Shown here one piece after another: positions 41,398 through 51,748 of a stretch of 64,000 nucleotides of DNA; the stretch's first letter is position 1, and the number at the start of each line of letters is the position of its first letter. The translations under genes and the position numbers were made by a program. The notes under the pieces are model-generated. The model searched no databases. It saw nothing but the letters and a program-made list of their open reading frames with translations, and was not told the DNA's origin. The stretch is from contig NZ_CP021323.1 in the NCBI RefSeq assembly GCF_002155145.1, positions 2,604,001 to 2,668,000 on the forward strand, given 5' to 3'. The DNA is from Kushneria konosiri. Its GTDB lineage: Bacteria; Pseudomonadota; Gammaproteobacteria; Pseudomonadales; Halomonadaceae.

Positions 41398-42841
41398 TCA
41401 GAAGTTGCTCATGTTCGGCGGCCCCAGACAAGGCATCAGATCGATATAGCGCGGTAAATACCACGACTTGCTGCTGGGCAATGAGGACCTCCAAGGCAGC
41501 CTTGAGGCGCTTCTTGTCGCGCAGGGATCGCGGTGCACGCTGACGCACGTCGTTGTACCGAATGATACGCCAGTTGAATTGCCGGAGCTCATTGAACCAT
41601 TCGTTCAAACAGAAGGCATCCTGCTCCTCTCGAGGAGGCGGCATGAACACCTGCTGGAATTGGCCGGAATAGAACAGGCAGAGATCCATGGCCATCAGCA
41701 CCGTCTCGGCGACGATCCCATCCTCATGGCCCTCGAAAAGGTGTATCAACGCGGTCACACGCGCCACGTTTTCCGCGAGCTTCGAGCCATGGTCTGGGCA
41801 GGCTTCATAGTACCCGCCCGGTCCCATCTGCCGCTCGATTTCGTTGGCCACCTGTATCCAGCAGGCCGCTCCCTCCTCGGTGAACTCCAGTACCTCCCGC
41901 GGCATGTCAGGCGCATGGGTTAGGATCAAGTTTTCCCGTGTCAGGGTAGCCAGACGCGCCTCGGCCTGTTTCCAGGCCTCCCACGCCGGGGTGGTATGCA
42001 GCGAGTAGAAGCGCTGACCGCGAACCGACGGCGGTGCGCATACGAGGAAGCGGGCGAGCATGCCGGAATCCCTTGCCTGCTGTCCCTGTGCTTCCATGTA
42101 CTCTTGCAGGATGCCGGGCTGCACCATCAGCAATAGCATTAGCCGCGCATCATCTAGCACGATATCGTCCTTGGTGACTCGCGTGATGACCGTGCCGCCG
42201 CCACTCCACAGTGAGTTGATGTGACTGCGTGCCCGGTTCATGGCGCCCTTGAAGAAGACTTCCGCTTCGTCGGTAGCCAGAGCGGCGCTCGGGATTGCAG
42301 TTTCCAGGCCCGAGAAGAGTGCTTCCGGCGTGGTATCCTCATACAGCAGTCGGAACTCGCGGGGCGGTTCGGGACGACGCCGATGCAGCTCACGCAGTGA
42401 TTGCCGTTCACGCTCCGCGGTACCGCCTTTGGTCTGCTTGCGGTAGATCGCTTGAGTCAGCACCTTCTCCTCGGTACGCCACTCCTCCAGCTCCCCTTGA
42501 TGGGTATCCAATCGTTTGCGCCACTCCCGGCGCTGTTGGCGCTGCGCTTCCAGAATGACATACAGCACTTTGTCGTAGAGGAGCGATTTGCCCTCGCCGG
42601 AGCCCGCCACACCCAGTACGTTGATCGAGGTGGGTTTGATCGCGCCGTAGGGCATCTTCAGGTCGTAGCGGCCCTGAGCCACCATGCTGACGCCTGCCAG
42701 CAGGGTGAGGACGGTGAGCTCCATCGACACTTGGCAGTTTTGGCTGAGCTCATGGCTTGACTGCCACAGCAAGGTGGGAGCGAGTCGCTGGGGATTGAAG
42801 TGGCCGGGGGCGGGCAGTACGGCTTGGAAGGGATAGCTCAT
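41398..42841 (-). pseudogene. DUF3987-type ATPase, frameshifted near its C-terminus
   Basis: A primase/helicase-associated ATPase of DUF3987 type: Walker A GVAGSGEGKS after INVL, and a later ALATDEAEVFFKGAMNRARS segment. GAAGAGAG sits 5 bases before ATG 42841. After about residue 457 (VLIAQQQ) the reading frame diverges into sequence antisense to the neighbouring gene. In the other frame the text continues as SWYLPRYIDLMPCLGPPNM and stops at 41398, which looks like the natural C-terminus. A single indel near 41470 explains this. It may be a real mutation or a sequencing error. Confidence 0.7.
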
Positions 42842-43252
42842 GGTCACTCTCTTCTATTTGGATTGGCTTGCCACCAGATCTCGTCCGATGACTGGGCAGA
42901 GAGTGCCGTCGTCCGGCTCGTATTGAATTAGCGCTGGTTACAGGGTAAGCGCTATTAAGCAGTGTGTATTGACATCAACAGTAAAGTAGTTTCTATAAAA
43001 AAGGGTGTTTTGAGCGCTGCCTGCCCCCTCTGATGTGGTTATTTTGGCTATTAGTAGCCGAAATAACCGCTTTAGGGTCCCCAAAGCCTTTGAGCCGCCT
43101 CTTTGATCGCTTGAAGAGGGTGATGGGCGAAAATAGATAAGACGAATTTGTTATTAATCTATTATTCACTCATTTCGTTTCTCGTTAAGCGCTATTCGCC
43201 ATTTCACCCCCTTCCGCTGAGCCTTGATGTCGCTGACGCTCTGCAAGGCGCG

Positions 43253-43601
43253 TTACTTTGCCCTTGAATGCGCCGCTACCCACCGCTGGAGTAGCGTCGT
43301 GCCCGGTGCTTTCGGTATGCGCCGGAACTGTAGCCATTCTTCAAGCGTGCGATTCGGCACGCCCATCACTTAGGCCATCTGTGCCTAGGTGATCTTGCGG
43401 ATCTTGGCCAGCGCCTTGACATCCTGGATCAGCCGTCGCTTGGGTTCATCTCACTCCTTAGCATCGGGCCGCCGTTGAGCGTGCCCTAGCGCGTCGACAG
43501 CACTCTGCCAAAGCAGTTTTGGCCAATGACGCACTTGCGTTTGGTTGAGCGGCCTCTGCGGCGCTCTGATGGGTGTCCTGCCGGAAGCGGAACGCGAACA
43601 T
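43253..43601 (-). pseudogene. Decayed HTH regulator
   Basis: A frame on the minus strand encodes DEPKRRLIQDVKALAKIRKI, a TAG stop, AQMA, a TAA stop, then VMGVPNRTLEEWLQFRRIPK and RWVAAHS. The second half resembles a Cro/HigA-like helix-turn-helix in which two stops have replaced coding triplets. A further upstream piece with AAGGAG before ATG 43601 may be its original start. No product can be expected. The flanking 42842-43252 shows nothing. Confidence 0.5.
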
Positions 43602-43789
43602 GGCGAACTCCTTATGGTTGAACGAAGAAAACCTGCTCCCAGAAGGGCAGGCCGTTATGCCGCGTGTTGTGTGAAATCAAATCCCGGTGTTGGTCTTCGG
43701 AGAACGTATATCCACACTTTTCCCGTGACCGCCGGGACGTGACATAGTATAGGCAAGTAGGGAGATCAGAAACCGAGCTCGCCTTAACC

Positions 43790-44495
43790 CTAGGTGGTGG
43801 GAGGTTGACGAGGACGCCCAGGGCGAGGTCCGTCAGATACATCAGGTATGGGGCTGGTTTGGAATTTGCGTCCTGTTACCAGAATGTCGGCGTACTCGTC
43901 GCCCTTGGTCAGGTAGCGGGCGATGTGGTCCAGTCCGCGCTGCTTCTCGAAATCGGGATAGTCGATGCGCCCCAAGGCGTTGTAGTGATAAACCTTCTCA
44001 GCATTGCGATTGCAGTTGAAGTAATGCCCTTGTCCTCGGGTAATTGAGCTCGCCGATGAGCCGAGCCTGGATAATGTCTTCCTGCACTTGGTGCCCGTCG
44101 AGGAAGAACACGAAGTGGTAATGGAAGCCTTTCTTAGATTGCCATTCCAGCTTCCAGGCGAAGCCGAGGAGGTGATCGAATAGCTTGTTGGTATGGAACA
44201 AGCCGCATAACTGCTCACGATGGTGGCGTGCTGTATCGTAATCGATGTGTGGGCCATCATGCTCGCTATAGCTTAGATCCACTCTCAGTACCGTCAGGCG
44301 GCTATGGCGAGCGAACAGGGCGTCCATCAAATCCCGAAGACGCTGGTAGTTGTTGCGGCGATTACGACTGCACTCGTAGGCAAAGTCCGGCTGCTTCATG
44401 CATTGATACCAAGCCGTCAATCGCTGGTTTAGCTTTAGGGCCACTTGTTCTGCGACCTCGCGACTCATGGTCGGTGGCTGATAAAACCCCGCCAA
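43790..44495 (-). pseudogene. Inovirus Gp2/YagK-like replication protein, truncated and frameshifted
   Basis: Two overlapping frames together match the intact protein at 46995-48098. The first carries RLTAWYQCMKQPDF, RVDLSYSEHDGPHIDYDTA and KGFHYHFVFFLDG; the second continues with GQGHYFNCNRNAEK and YLTKGDEYADILV. The switch occurs near 44040 after LIGEL. The N-terminal part of the gene is missing, ending at the junction with the restriction helicase remnant. It probably is a relic of a second satellite-type element. Confidence 0.75.
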
Positions 44496-44501
44496 GTGGC
44501 A

Positions 44502-46768
44502 GGTTTTTATACTAGTGACGAGCTGTCACGCGTCATTTTGCGCCGCCAGCAGCGCAAAACGCTGGATGCCACGGTCATCAATAGTGATATCGCCGGGCGC
44601 TATTATCAGAAGCGCGCTATTACCAGCATCTTCAGCCAGTTCGACCAGGCTCGTCGCAAGGCGCTATTGGTCATGGCTACCTGCACAGGCAAGACGCGCA
44701 CCGCCGTGGCACTGGTAGACGCTCTGCAGCGTACTGGGCGGGTAAAGCGGGCGCTGTTTCTGGCTGATCGGGTATCACTGGTCAATCAGGCGGCCAATGC
44801 ATTCAAGTCCCACCTGCCTGACGCCAGTCCGGTGAATCTGGTGACCGAGAAGCACACTGAAGGTCGGGTTTATGTCTGTACCTACCCCACCATGATGGGG
44901 TTGATTGATGACATGGATGGCGACAAGGCCCGATTCGGGCCGGGCCATTTTGATCTGATCATCATCGATGAAGCGCACCGCTCGGTCTATCAAAAGTACG
45001 GTGCCATCTTCCGCTACTTTGATTCGCTGCTGGTCGGTCTGACCGCCACGCCCCGCGAACAGGTCGACAAGAATACCTATGATCTTTTTGAACTGGAGCC
45101 GGGCGTACCCACGGATGCCTATGAGCTGACCCAGGCCGTCAAGGATGGCTTTCTGGTCCCTCCTAGGGTGCAGCAGGTTGATCTGAAGTTTCCCAGTCAG
45201 GGCATCGACTATGAGCAGCTCAGCGACGAGGAAAAGGCTGAATGGGAAAGTCTTGACTGGGGAGACGATGCCGAAGAGGAAGGCATCCCCAGTAAGGTCA
45301 ACGCGCCTGCCATCAACAGTTGGCTGTTCAACAGCGACACCATCGACAAAATGCTTCAGCACCTGATGGAAAACGGCTACTACGTGGATGGTGGCGACCG
45401 GCTGGCGAAAACCATCATTTTTGCGCGCAATCATGATCATGCTAAAACTATCGAAGAGCGTTTTAATCATCACTACCCCCAATGCGCCGGGCAGTTCGCG
45501 CGTATCATCGATAATAAAGCCAAATATCCGCAAAGCCTGATCGATGATTTTTCACAGCCGGAGAAGGTACCCCACATCGCCATTTCGGTTGACATGCTGG
45601 ATACCGGTATCGATGTGCCGGAGGTCTCTAACCTTGTGTTTTTCAAACCGGTCTACTCGAAGATCAAATTCTGGCAGATGGTTGGCCGAGGAACCCGCCT
45701 GTGCCCGGGTCTGTTCGGCCCCGGTGGTGAGGAAGATGAGAAAAAGAATTTCCGGGTATTCGATTTCTGCTTCAATTTCGATTTCTTTAAGGAGAACCCG
45801 GAAGGTATCGAAGCCAGTGGCGGTGTGCCGCTGGGCAAGCGCCTGTTTCGGAGCCGCGTCCAGCTATTGAGCCATCTCCAGGCCATGCCGGATCTGGATT
45901 CTGGGAAGCAACTCACTCCCAAACTGGCTGATGCGCTGCAGGCAGAAGTGTCGACCATGAACCCTGACAACTTCATCGTGCGCATGTATCTGGCCTCCGT
46001 GGAGACCTTCAGGGAGCGCGATAGCTGGAACCAGCTCGACAACGAGGCGCGTCAAACGCTGATCAACGATGTCGCTGGTTTGCCTACAGAGCAGGAACCC
46101 GAGCAGATCGAATCCTGTCTGTTCGATCTCACGGCGCTGCGCATGCAGCTGGCTCACATCGAGGGCGATACGGCGACCTTTGAGCCGCTGCGTCGTCGCG
46201 TGGTCGAGATGGCATCGCTATTGGAAGAGAAAGCCTCGGTGCCATTGGTCAAGGCGCAGCTGGGCTACCTGCAGGCTTTGGCAGACACTGGCTTCTGGGA
46301 AGGCATCAACATCAACATGCTGGAAGAGATGCGCCTGCGTCTTCGTGAGCTGACGCCCTTTCTGGACAAGAAGCGCCGTCCTATCGTCTACACCGATTTC
46401 GAGGATGAAGTGCTGGGCGTACGCAATGAAGAAGTCTTTGAGCTGCCAAAGATGACCGGCGTTCAATATGCCCGGAAGGTAGAGGCTTATCTGCAGGAGC
46501 ATCTCGATAACATTGTTATTCGCCGGCTACGTACCAATCAGCCGTTGACCCAGACCGATCTTGAAAGCCTGGAGACGATGCTCACCACCATTGGTGAAGA
46601 GGACGGGGAGGAGCTGCTTCAAAATCTCATCAGCGCGCTCTATGAAGCCCCTTTCAGCAGTGTGCATGCCGGTGGGCCGGATGCCCTGTTTGCCGGCAGA
46701 GACAACGTGAAGGGATCTTCGAGGCGCTGGAGGCGACTCAGCCGAGGATTGTGACGAAGGCAGGATGA
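44502..46768 (+). pseudogene. Type I restriction helicase (HsdR-like), wrecked
   Basis: About 750 codons of a DEAD/DEAH translocase of the EcoEI HsdR type: FYTSDELSRVILRRQQRK, IDEAHRS, GLTATPRE, VGRGTRL are all readable. Four defects show decay. The N-terminal nuclease domain is missing at the junction near 44500. Walker A reads MATCTGKTRT, with Cys (TGC 44682-44684) for the first Gly. Part of the C-terminal domain is deleted after GEELLQN. A frameshift before 46712 diverts the end; restored, it reads GIFEALEATQPRIVTKAG and stops at 46766-46768. No HsdM or HsdS partners remain. Confidence 0.75.
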
Positions 46769-46994
46769 GGGCGGTTCTCTAGATGTTTGCAGAGCCTCTT
46801 CAGCTCTAACGATTAATCAGCCATCGAATGGCCAAAGTAGGCATGCATCGAAAGATAGCGCCCTGAGCTTGGTTTAGCCGGGCCTCCAGAAATGATGGAG
46901 GCCCCTGGATAATTGTGCGATCCCAGCAAGTAGATGGCAGGTTTATTGTGAATTAACCTGCTTCTATGGTCCTTGAGACCTTACATTGTCTGAA

Positions 46995-48098
46995 TCAATA
47001 AAGACGCGGTCGGCCGCCGCGTTTCTCTGATGCACGGGGTGTTGAGCTGGTCTGAAACGTTCGGCCTTTCACAGCAAGAGAGACGTATTCATCGACTTTG
47101 GTGAGATAGGCTGCAATTTTATCCAGGTGCTCCCTTTTCAGGTCGTCTGAATAATGTATGTCACCGAGCGCGTTGTATAGATAGTTGCTGCCACCGCTAT
47201 GGTTGCAGTTGAAATACATCCCTTGATTGTTAGTGAGCCTTCTCCAAAGCTCACCGATACTTCTTCCCAGCGCAATATCCCTGCGTACCCGGTTACCGTC
47301 AAAGAAGAAAACGAAGTGATAATGGAATCCTTTCTTAGGTCGCCATTCCAGCTTCCATGCGTAACCTAGAAGGTGTTCGAACATCGGATGTGAGTGAAAC
47401 ATTCGACAGAGTTTTTTTCGGTGATAATCGGCTGTCTCATGATCTATATAGTATCCATCAGTCTCGCTATAGCCTAGGTCGATACGTACCACCAGTAGGC
47501 GGCTGCAGCAGCCAAAAAGCGAGTCTGCCAGACGACAGAATCTTCTGTAATTGTCGCGGCTGTTTCTTTTTAGACGGGCGTATTCAATGCCAAATGATGG
47601 TAGTGATAGGCATTGATACCACGACCATAATCTATGATTCAGATCATTAACCACTTGCGCGGCAGCCGATTGTGTCATCGGCAGAGGTTCGTCCATGATT
47701 GACTTGTGGAGATGCGAGCAGCTCTTAAATGCCTGTAGAAAGCTTTTGGTATAGGGAGGTGGCTGTAAACTGTAAGCGCCCTCACTATGGTCAAGTATTC
47801 CTGTAAGGCTTGCCACAATACTCTTCAACTCGTCCAGTAGCGGATCATCTGCCAGTTTTATCAAGCCGCTGCCACAGGGTGTAGACTGAATCACAGTGGC
47901 AGGGTCAAACCATGGGTGAGAGCTAGTAAGCTGCTTGAGTCTTTCCTCGATTTCAATCAGAGCTGCAAGCTGCTGATTTTGATTTGGCTGAGTTGATGGG
48001 TCCCACAATATCTGTTCGTCATGGTAATCCATATTTAGATCATTCAAAAAATACGACATGTCATCATTGGCAATGTAGTCGTCGGTGGGGTTGTGCAT
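46995..48098 (-). CDS. Inovirus Gp2/YagK-YfjJ family replication-like protein
   Basis: A 367-residue protein with the conserved core of the inovirus-type Gp2 family: YSETDGYYIDHETADYHRKK, AWKLEWRPKKGFHYHFVFF and GMYFNCNH. The HYH within GFHYHFVFF resembles the HUH motif of rolling-circle endonucleases. These proteins occur in satellite prophages and cryptic islands (E. coli yagK, yfjJ). AGGAG lies 6 bases before ATG 48098; a start 15 codons earlier has no site. A broken paralogue lies at 43790-44495. Confidence 0.72.
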   Translation of the reverse strand: MHNPTDDYIANDDMSYFLNDLNMDYHDEQILWDPSTQPNQNQQLAALIEIEERLKQLTSSHPWFDPATVIQSTPCGSGLIKLADDPLLDELKSIVASLTGILDHSEGAYSLQPPPYTKSFLQAFKSCSHLHKSIMDEPLPMTQSAAAQVVNDLNHRLWSWYQCLSLPSFGIEYARLKRNSRDNYRRFCRLADSLFGCCSRLLVVRIDLGYSETDGYYIDHETADYHRKKLCRMFHSHPMFEHLLGYAWKLEWRPKKGFHYHFVFFFDGNRVRRDIALGRSIGELWRRLTNNQGMYFNCNHSGGSNYLYNALGDIHYSDDLKREHLDKIAAYLTKVDEYVSLAVKGRTFQTSSTPRASEKRGGRPRLY

Positions 48099-48260
48099 GG
48101 GGTGCTCCTGGCTACGGTTGGTTTTCCTCGTAGGATTCCCCATGGCTGTAAAAAAAAACCTTTTCTGCCTGAAAGCTGATGAGTCTCGTCGAAGAGTACA
48201 AGGCCCCTGAGGCTATCAGGTGCCTGAGCCGATACGGATTGTGTAAGGAGTGAATATAAA

Positions 48261-48287
48261 GGCCAAGCTCTTGAGAAGCTTGGCCTA
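48261..48287. repeat. Perfect 10-bp stem hairpin
   Basis: AGGCCAAGCT and AGCTTGGCCT face each other across 7 bases in the 500-base gap 48099-48599, which has no gene. It may be a terminator or a protein-binding dyad; the flanking T tract is short. Confidence 0.45.
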
Positions 48288-48599
48288 TTTGGTTTGTTTC
48301 ACTGTCATTAGCTAAATGATATCCAGCATCTATTTATTACTCCTGATTAAATGCTAAACACCCCAATAACAAATGATCCGAAAAAAAGAGTTACCCATAC
48401 TCCACTGCTGAGACTTCGCGAACCACTCTTTGGTGGCTGTTTTGCCGGGTTTTTCGAACCATCGTTCTCTGAAAGTTAGCGTCACGAGTATCGATTAAAT
48501 TTTTAATTATCGAGGATAAAAAATTTTCAGACGCACACTACCTTCATGAGCCTGTAAGAAATGGCTTCAGTCTCTTTTTCAGAAAGCCGGGAGGTAGTT

Positions 48600-48935
48600 A
48601 TGGCGACCGAATGTTCGAAATGCGGCTCGGTTAAAATTCGTTTTCGTCATCAGGGACGCAAGGTCTGCGGAAGCGTGGGTATAGCAGCGGGCTCCGCAGG
48701 CGGTGCTGCCGGGGCGTGGAGCGGTTCACAGGCGGGTGCGATGGCAGGAGCCTTTGCAGGGCCTGTAGGCATCACGGTAGGAGGTCTGGCTGGCGCCGTA
48801 TTCGGCGCCCTTGCAGGTGGGGCAGCCGGTGGCGTGACCGGCGCCCGGTTTGGCAGCGAGCTTGATGAGCGTGTACTCGATAACCTCGAATGTCAGGACT
48901 GCGGCCATACCTTTCGCATTCGATCCGCCCAATAG
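48600..48935 (+). CDS. Zinc-ribbon/glycine-zipper protein
   Basis: A 111-residue protein. CSKCGS near residue 5 and CQDCGH near residue 98 form a split zinc ribbon; between them lies a long Gly/Ala-rich stretch (GSAGGAAGAWSG, LAGAVFGALAGGAAGGVTGA) of glycine-zipper type, likely membrane-inserting. GGGAGG precedes ATG 48600, which is a better start than 48561. Similar proteins are found in plasmids and ICEs near the DUF932 gene; the function is unknown. A terminator follows. Confidence 0.7.
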   Translation: MATECSKCGSVKIRFRHQGRKVCGSVGIAAGSAGGAAGAWSGSQAGAMAGAFAGPVGITVGGLAGAVFGALAGGAAGGVTGARFGSELDERVLDNLECQDCGHTFRIRSAQ

Positions 48936-48978
48936 CTGTCTCCTCTGGAGACATCGAACCATTCCCATCTCTTCATTC

Positions 48979-49013
48979 AAGGGGCCCGCCATCAACCGAT
49001 GGCGGGCCCCTTT
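48979..49013 (+). terminator. Rho-independent terminator
   Basis: GGGGCCCGCCAT and ATGGCGGGCCCC form a 12-bp stem with a 6-base loop, followed by TTT. It separates the zinc-ribbon gene from the recombination module. Confidence 0.88.
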
Positions 49014-49047
49014 GCCGTCTATACCACTATCAGCAAGGAGTTTTCTC

Positions 49048-50013
49048 ATGGCACGTCAAATCGAGCAGATGGCGTACGTTGGTGATACCCCGTGGCACGG
49101 GTTGGGGCAGCAGCTCTCGCCTCATCAGCCGCTGGAGGTCTGGCAGCATCAGGCCGGCATGAACTGGCACATCGAAGAGACGCCAGTGCGCTTCATTGCC
49201 GATTCGGCGTCGCATCTGGGCAGCATTCATTCCTTCCCTGAGCAAAAGGTACTGTTCCGCTCGGATACCCAGACGCCGCTGTCGGTGGTGTCACAGCGCT
49301 ACAAGGTGGTGCAGCCACAGGAAGTGCTGGAGTTCTATCGTGACCTGACCGAATACGCGGGGTACGAGCTGGAAACAGCAGGCGTGCTCAAGGGCGGCCG
49401 CAAGTTCTGGGCGCTGGCTCGCAGTGGACTGAGCACCTCGCTGAAGAACACGGATGAGGTTCGGGGTTATCTGCTGCTGGCCACGTCCTGCGACGGTACG
49501 CTTGCCACAGTGGCCACGCCTACGTCCATTCGGGTGGTCTGCAACAACACGCTGAGCATGGCCATCGAAGGGGCGTCTCAGATGGTCAGGGTACCTCACA
49601 GCACTGAGTTCAATGCCCAACGCGTCAAGCAGCAGCTGGGTGTCTCGGTATCTCAGTGGGATGACTTCATGTACCGCATGAAGGCACTGGCTGAACGCAG
49701 GATCAGCCATGATGAGGCCACCCGTTACTTCCAGACGGTGCTCAACAACACCGATGCTGCATTGGGCACGCCAACCGGTAAGCCCAGTCGTGCCATGAAT
49801 CGGATGCAGCAGCTCTATCACGGCGAAGGTCGTGGATCTCACTTCTCGACGGCCAAGGAGACGGCCTGGGGGCTTCTCAACGCCGTGACCGAGTATGTCG
49901 ATCACGAGAAGCGCGCCCGCAGCAACAATACCCGCATGGACTCGGCCTGGTTCGGTCAGGGCGCCAATCTCAAGCATCGGGCACTGGATACTGCCCTCGA
50001 GCTGATCGCCTGA
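49048..50013 (+). CDS. DUF932 phage/plasmid-like protein
   Basis: A 321-residue protein of the DUF932 (TIGR03299, phage/plasmid-like) family: MAYVGDTPWHGLG at the start, FLYR-like SQRYKVVQPQEVLEFYRDL, and VRVVCNNTLSMAI in the centre. These proteins accompany recombination and replication genes in ICEs and plasmids; the activity is unknown. AAGGAG lies 7 bases before ATG 49048. It is the first gene of a module followed by ERF and YqaJ genes. Confidence 0.85.
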   Translation: MARQIEQMAYVGDTPWHGLGQQLSPHQPLEVWQHQAGMNWHIEETPVRFIADSASHLGSIHSFPEQKVLFRSDTQTPLSVVSQRYKVVQPQEVLEFYRDLTEYAGYELETAGVLKGGRKFWALARSGLSTSLKNTDEVRGYLLLATSCDGTLATVATPTSIRVVCNNTLSMAIEGASQMVRVPHSTEFNAQRVKQQLGVSVSQWDDFMYRMKALAERRISHDEATRYFQTVLNNTDAALGTPTGKPSRAMNRMQQLYHGEGRGSHFSTAKETAWGLLNAVTEYVDHEKRARSNNTRMDSAWFGQGANLKHRALDTALELIA

Positions 50014-50046
50014 CCGCCAGGCCTGTTTCTCACCACCCAACCGCAT

Positions 50047-50077
50047 AAAGCCCGACCAGAAAACTGGTCGGGCTTTT
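50047..50077 (+). terminator. Rho-independent terminator
   Basis: AAAGCCCGACCAG, loop AAAA, CTGGTCGGGCTTTTT. It terminates the DUF932 gene, so the following genes probably have their own promoter or depend on read-through. Confidence 0.88.
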
Positions 50078-50099
50078 TGTCGTCGTAAGGAGCGTTCTA

Positions 50100-50300
50100 A
50101 TGAATACCGATATCCCTCTATCCATTTCCATGGCGCTGACGGATCTGTCGCGCCAGATGCTGGAACAGGGCCAGACGCAGGCCGACACCCTTGTCTGCGC
50201 CAAAGGCTGCCTTTACCGCGCCTCCATGACACTTGAGCCAGTGACAGAAGAGAACCTGCAGGACGTCATAAACGAATACCTTCCGGAGAAAAGCTCATGA
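50100..50300 (+). CDS. Unknown 66-residue protein
   Basis: A short acidic helical protein with AAGGAG before ATG 50100. It overlaps the ERF start by four bases (ATGA), so the two are coupled. No family is recognised. The end of the protein (NEYLPEKSS) is polar. Confidence 0.6.
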   Translation: MNTDIPLSISMALTDLSRQMLEQGQTQADTLVCAKGCLYRASMTLEPVTEENLQDVINEYLPEKSS

Positions 50301-51019
50301 CGCAGTCAATCACACGGCAGGACAACGTCACCAGGCACCCCCCTGAATCCAGCAGCGATAGCACTGCCATCATTCAGGTGATCGAACGGGCAGCGCTCAA
50401 TCCTGACGTGGACATCGACAAGATGGAGCGTCTGCTGCAGATGCAGGAGCGTGTTCTCGATCGCCAGTCTTTGATGGCCTACAGCAGTGCCATGGCCGCC
50501 ATGCAGACCGAACTGCCCAGCATTGCCGAGCGGGGCAAGGGCAATAACGGTCACTACGCCACGCTGGAGGATATCGTCGATACCGTACGGCCCATTCTGC
50601 AGCGTCACGGCTTTGCGGTGAGCTTTCGCATTCAGACGCAGGAGCGCGGCATTCAGGTGACCGGTGTATTGATGCATCGGGACGGACATCGGGAAGAGAC
50701 CAGCATGCTGCTGCCTGCCGATGTGAGCGGCAACAAGAATGCCGTGCAGGCCTTCGGTTCCTCGACCAGCTATGGCAAACGCTACGTGCTCTGCGCGCTG
50801 CTCAACATCACCACGCGGGGCCAGGACGATGATGGTCATGCGGCCGCCCCCATCAAGCGGATCACCTCCTTCCAGGCCGGACAGCTTCGGCAGCTGATCG
50901 CCCGGTGCCCCACCACCACACAGGAATGGTTTATCGGTCGCTATGGCGATGCCGAGCAGGTACCTCAGAGTGATTTCGACAGGCTGCGTGCGTCGCTGCA
51001 AAAGCGCGCCCAGTTATAA
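50297..51019 (+). CDS. erf: ERF-family single-strand annealing protein
   Basis: A 240-residue recombinase of the essential recombination function family (P22 Erf). The conserved core is ELPSIAERGKGNNGHYATLEDIVD, PILQRHGFAVSFRI, and FGSSTSYGKRYVLCALLNI. It anneals complementary single strands made by an exonuclease such as the one two genes downstream. ATG 50297 overlaps the preceding stop. It makes a Red-like pair with the YqaJ exonuclease. Confidence 0.88.
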   Translation: MTQSITRQDNVTRHPPESSSDSTAIIQVIERAALNPDVDIDKMERLLQMQERVLDRQSLMAYSSAMAAMQTELPSIAERGKGNNGHYATLEDIVDTVRPILQRHGFAVSFRIQTQERGIQVTGVLMHRDGHREETSMLLPADVSGNKNAVQAFGSSTSYGKRYVLCALLNITTRGQDDDGHAAAPIKRITSFQAGQLRQLIARCPTTTQEWFIGRYGDAEQVPQSDFDRLRASLQKRAQL

Positions 51020-51094
51020 CAGCCACCACATGGCGATGCGCGCGAGGGGGAACGCCCTCGCCACATATGCCGTCACATCCTTCAGGAGCGCATG

Positions 51095-51706
51095 ATGCAG
51101 ATACTCAATTGCGAGCAGGGAACACCCGAATGGCATGCCGCACGGCTGGGCATCGTCACCATGTCAGAACTCAAGTTGTTACTGGTCAAGGGCAAGGGTC
51201 CGGATGGTTTCGGGGCCGGTGCCCTGAGCTACATGCACCAGCTGATCGGGGAGCGCATTACCGGCGAATCAGCAGATGCTTTCTCGGGCAACACTCATAC
51301 CCAGCGCGGGCATGCATTGGAACCCATGGCACGGGAACTCTACAGCGAGGCTACCGGCAATACTCAGCTGGAGCAGGTCGGGATCATTCTCAACTATGGT
51401 GCAGGGTACTCACCGGATAGCCTGGTAGGCAGTGATGGGCTCATCGAGGTAAAGACCAAACTGCCCAAATATCAGATCGAGCTGCTGATTGCTGATGAGT
51501 TACCACCGGAGCATATGGCGCAGTGCCAGGGCGGGCTCTGGGTCAGTGAACGAGAGTGGATCGACTTTGTGAGCTACTGGCCGGGCATGCCGCTGTTCGT
51601 GAAGCGTGCCTATCGGGATGAGGTGATGATTCGGACTATTGCCGAGCGGGTCGAGGCATTTTACGAAGAGCTGGAATGCCGTATGAGTATGGTTATGGCA
51701 GCCTGA
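51095..51706 (+). CDS. YqaJ-type (lambda exonuclease-like) nuclease
   Basis: A 203-residue 5'-3' exonuclease of the YqaJ/lambda Exo family: EQGTPEWHAARLG at the start, RGHALEPMARELY, then SPDSLVGSDGLIEVKTKLP with the D and ExK metal-binding residues, and QCQGGLWVSEREW. AGGAG at 51084-51088 favours ATG 51095 (6 bases) over 51092 (3 bases). With ERF it forms a recombination module that integrative elements use for exchange. A strong terminator follows at 51749. Confidence 0.88.
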   Translation: MQILNCEQGTPEWHAARLGIVTMSELKLLLVKGKGPDGFGAGALSYMHQLIGERITGESADAFSGNTHTQRGHALEPMARELYSEATGNTQLEQVGIILNYGAGYSPDSLVGSDGLIEVKTKLPKYQIELLIADELPPEHMAQCQGGLWVSEREWIDFVSYWPGMPLFVKRAYRDEVMIRTIAERVEAFYEELECRMSMVMAA

Positions 51707-51748
51707 CTAACGAACAATGCCAAGAATAGGTATGCGAAATTTTTCTCT

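Noticed and set aside
49291-50232. Open minus-strand frame opposite the DUF932 gene
   Set aside because: Shadow of a well-recognised gene; runs across a terminator.
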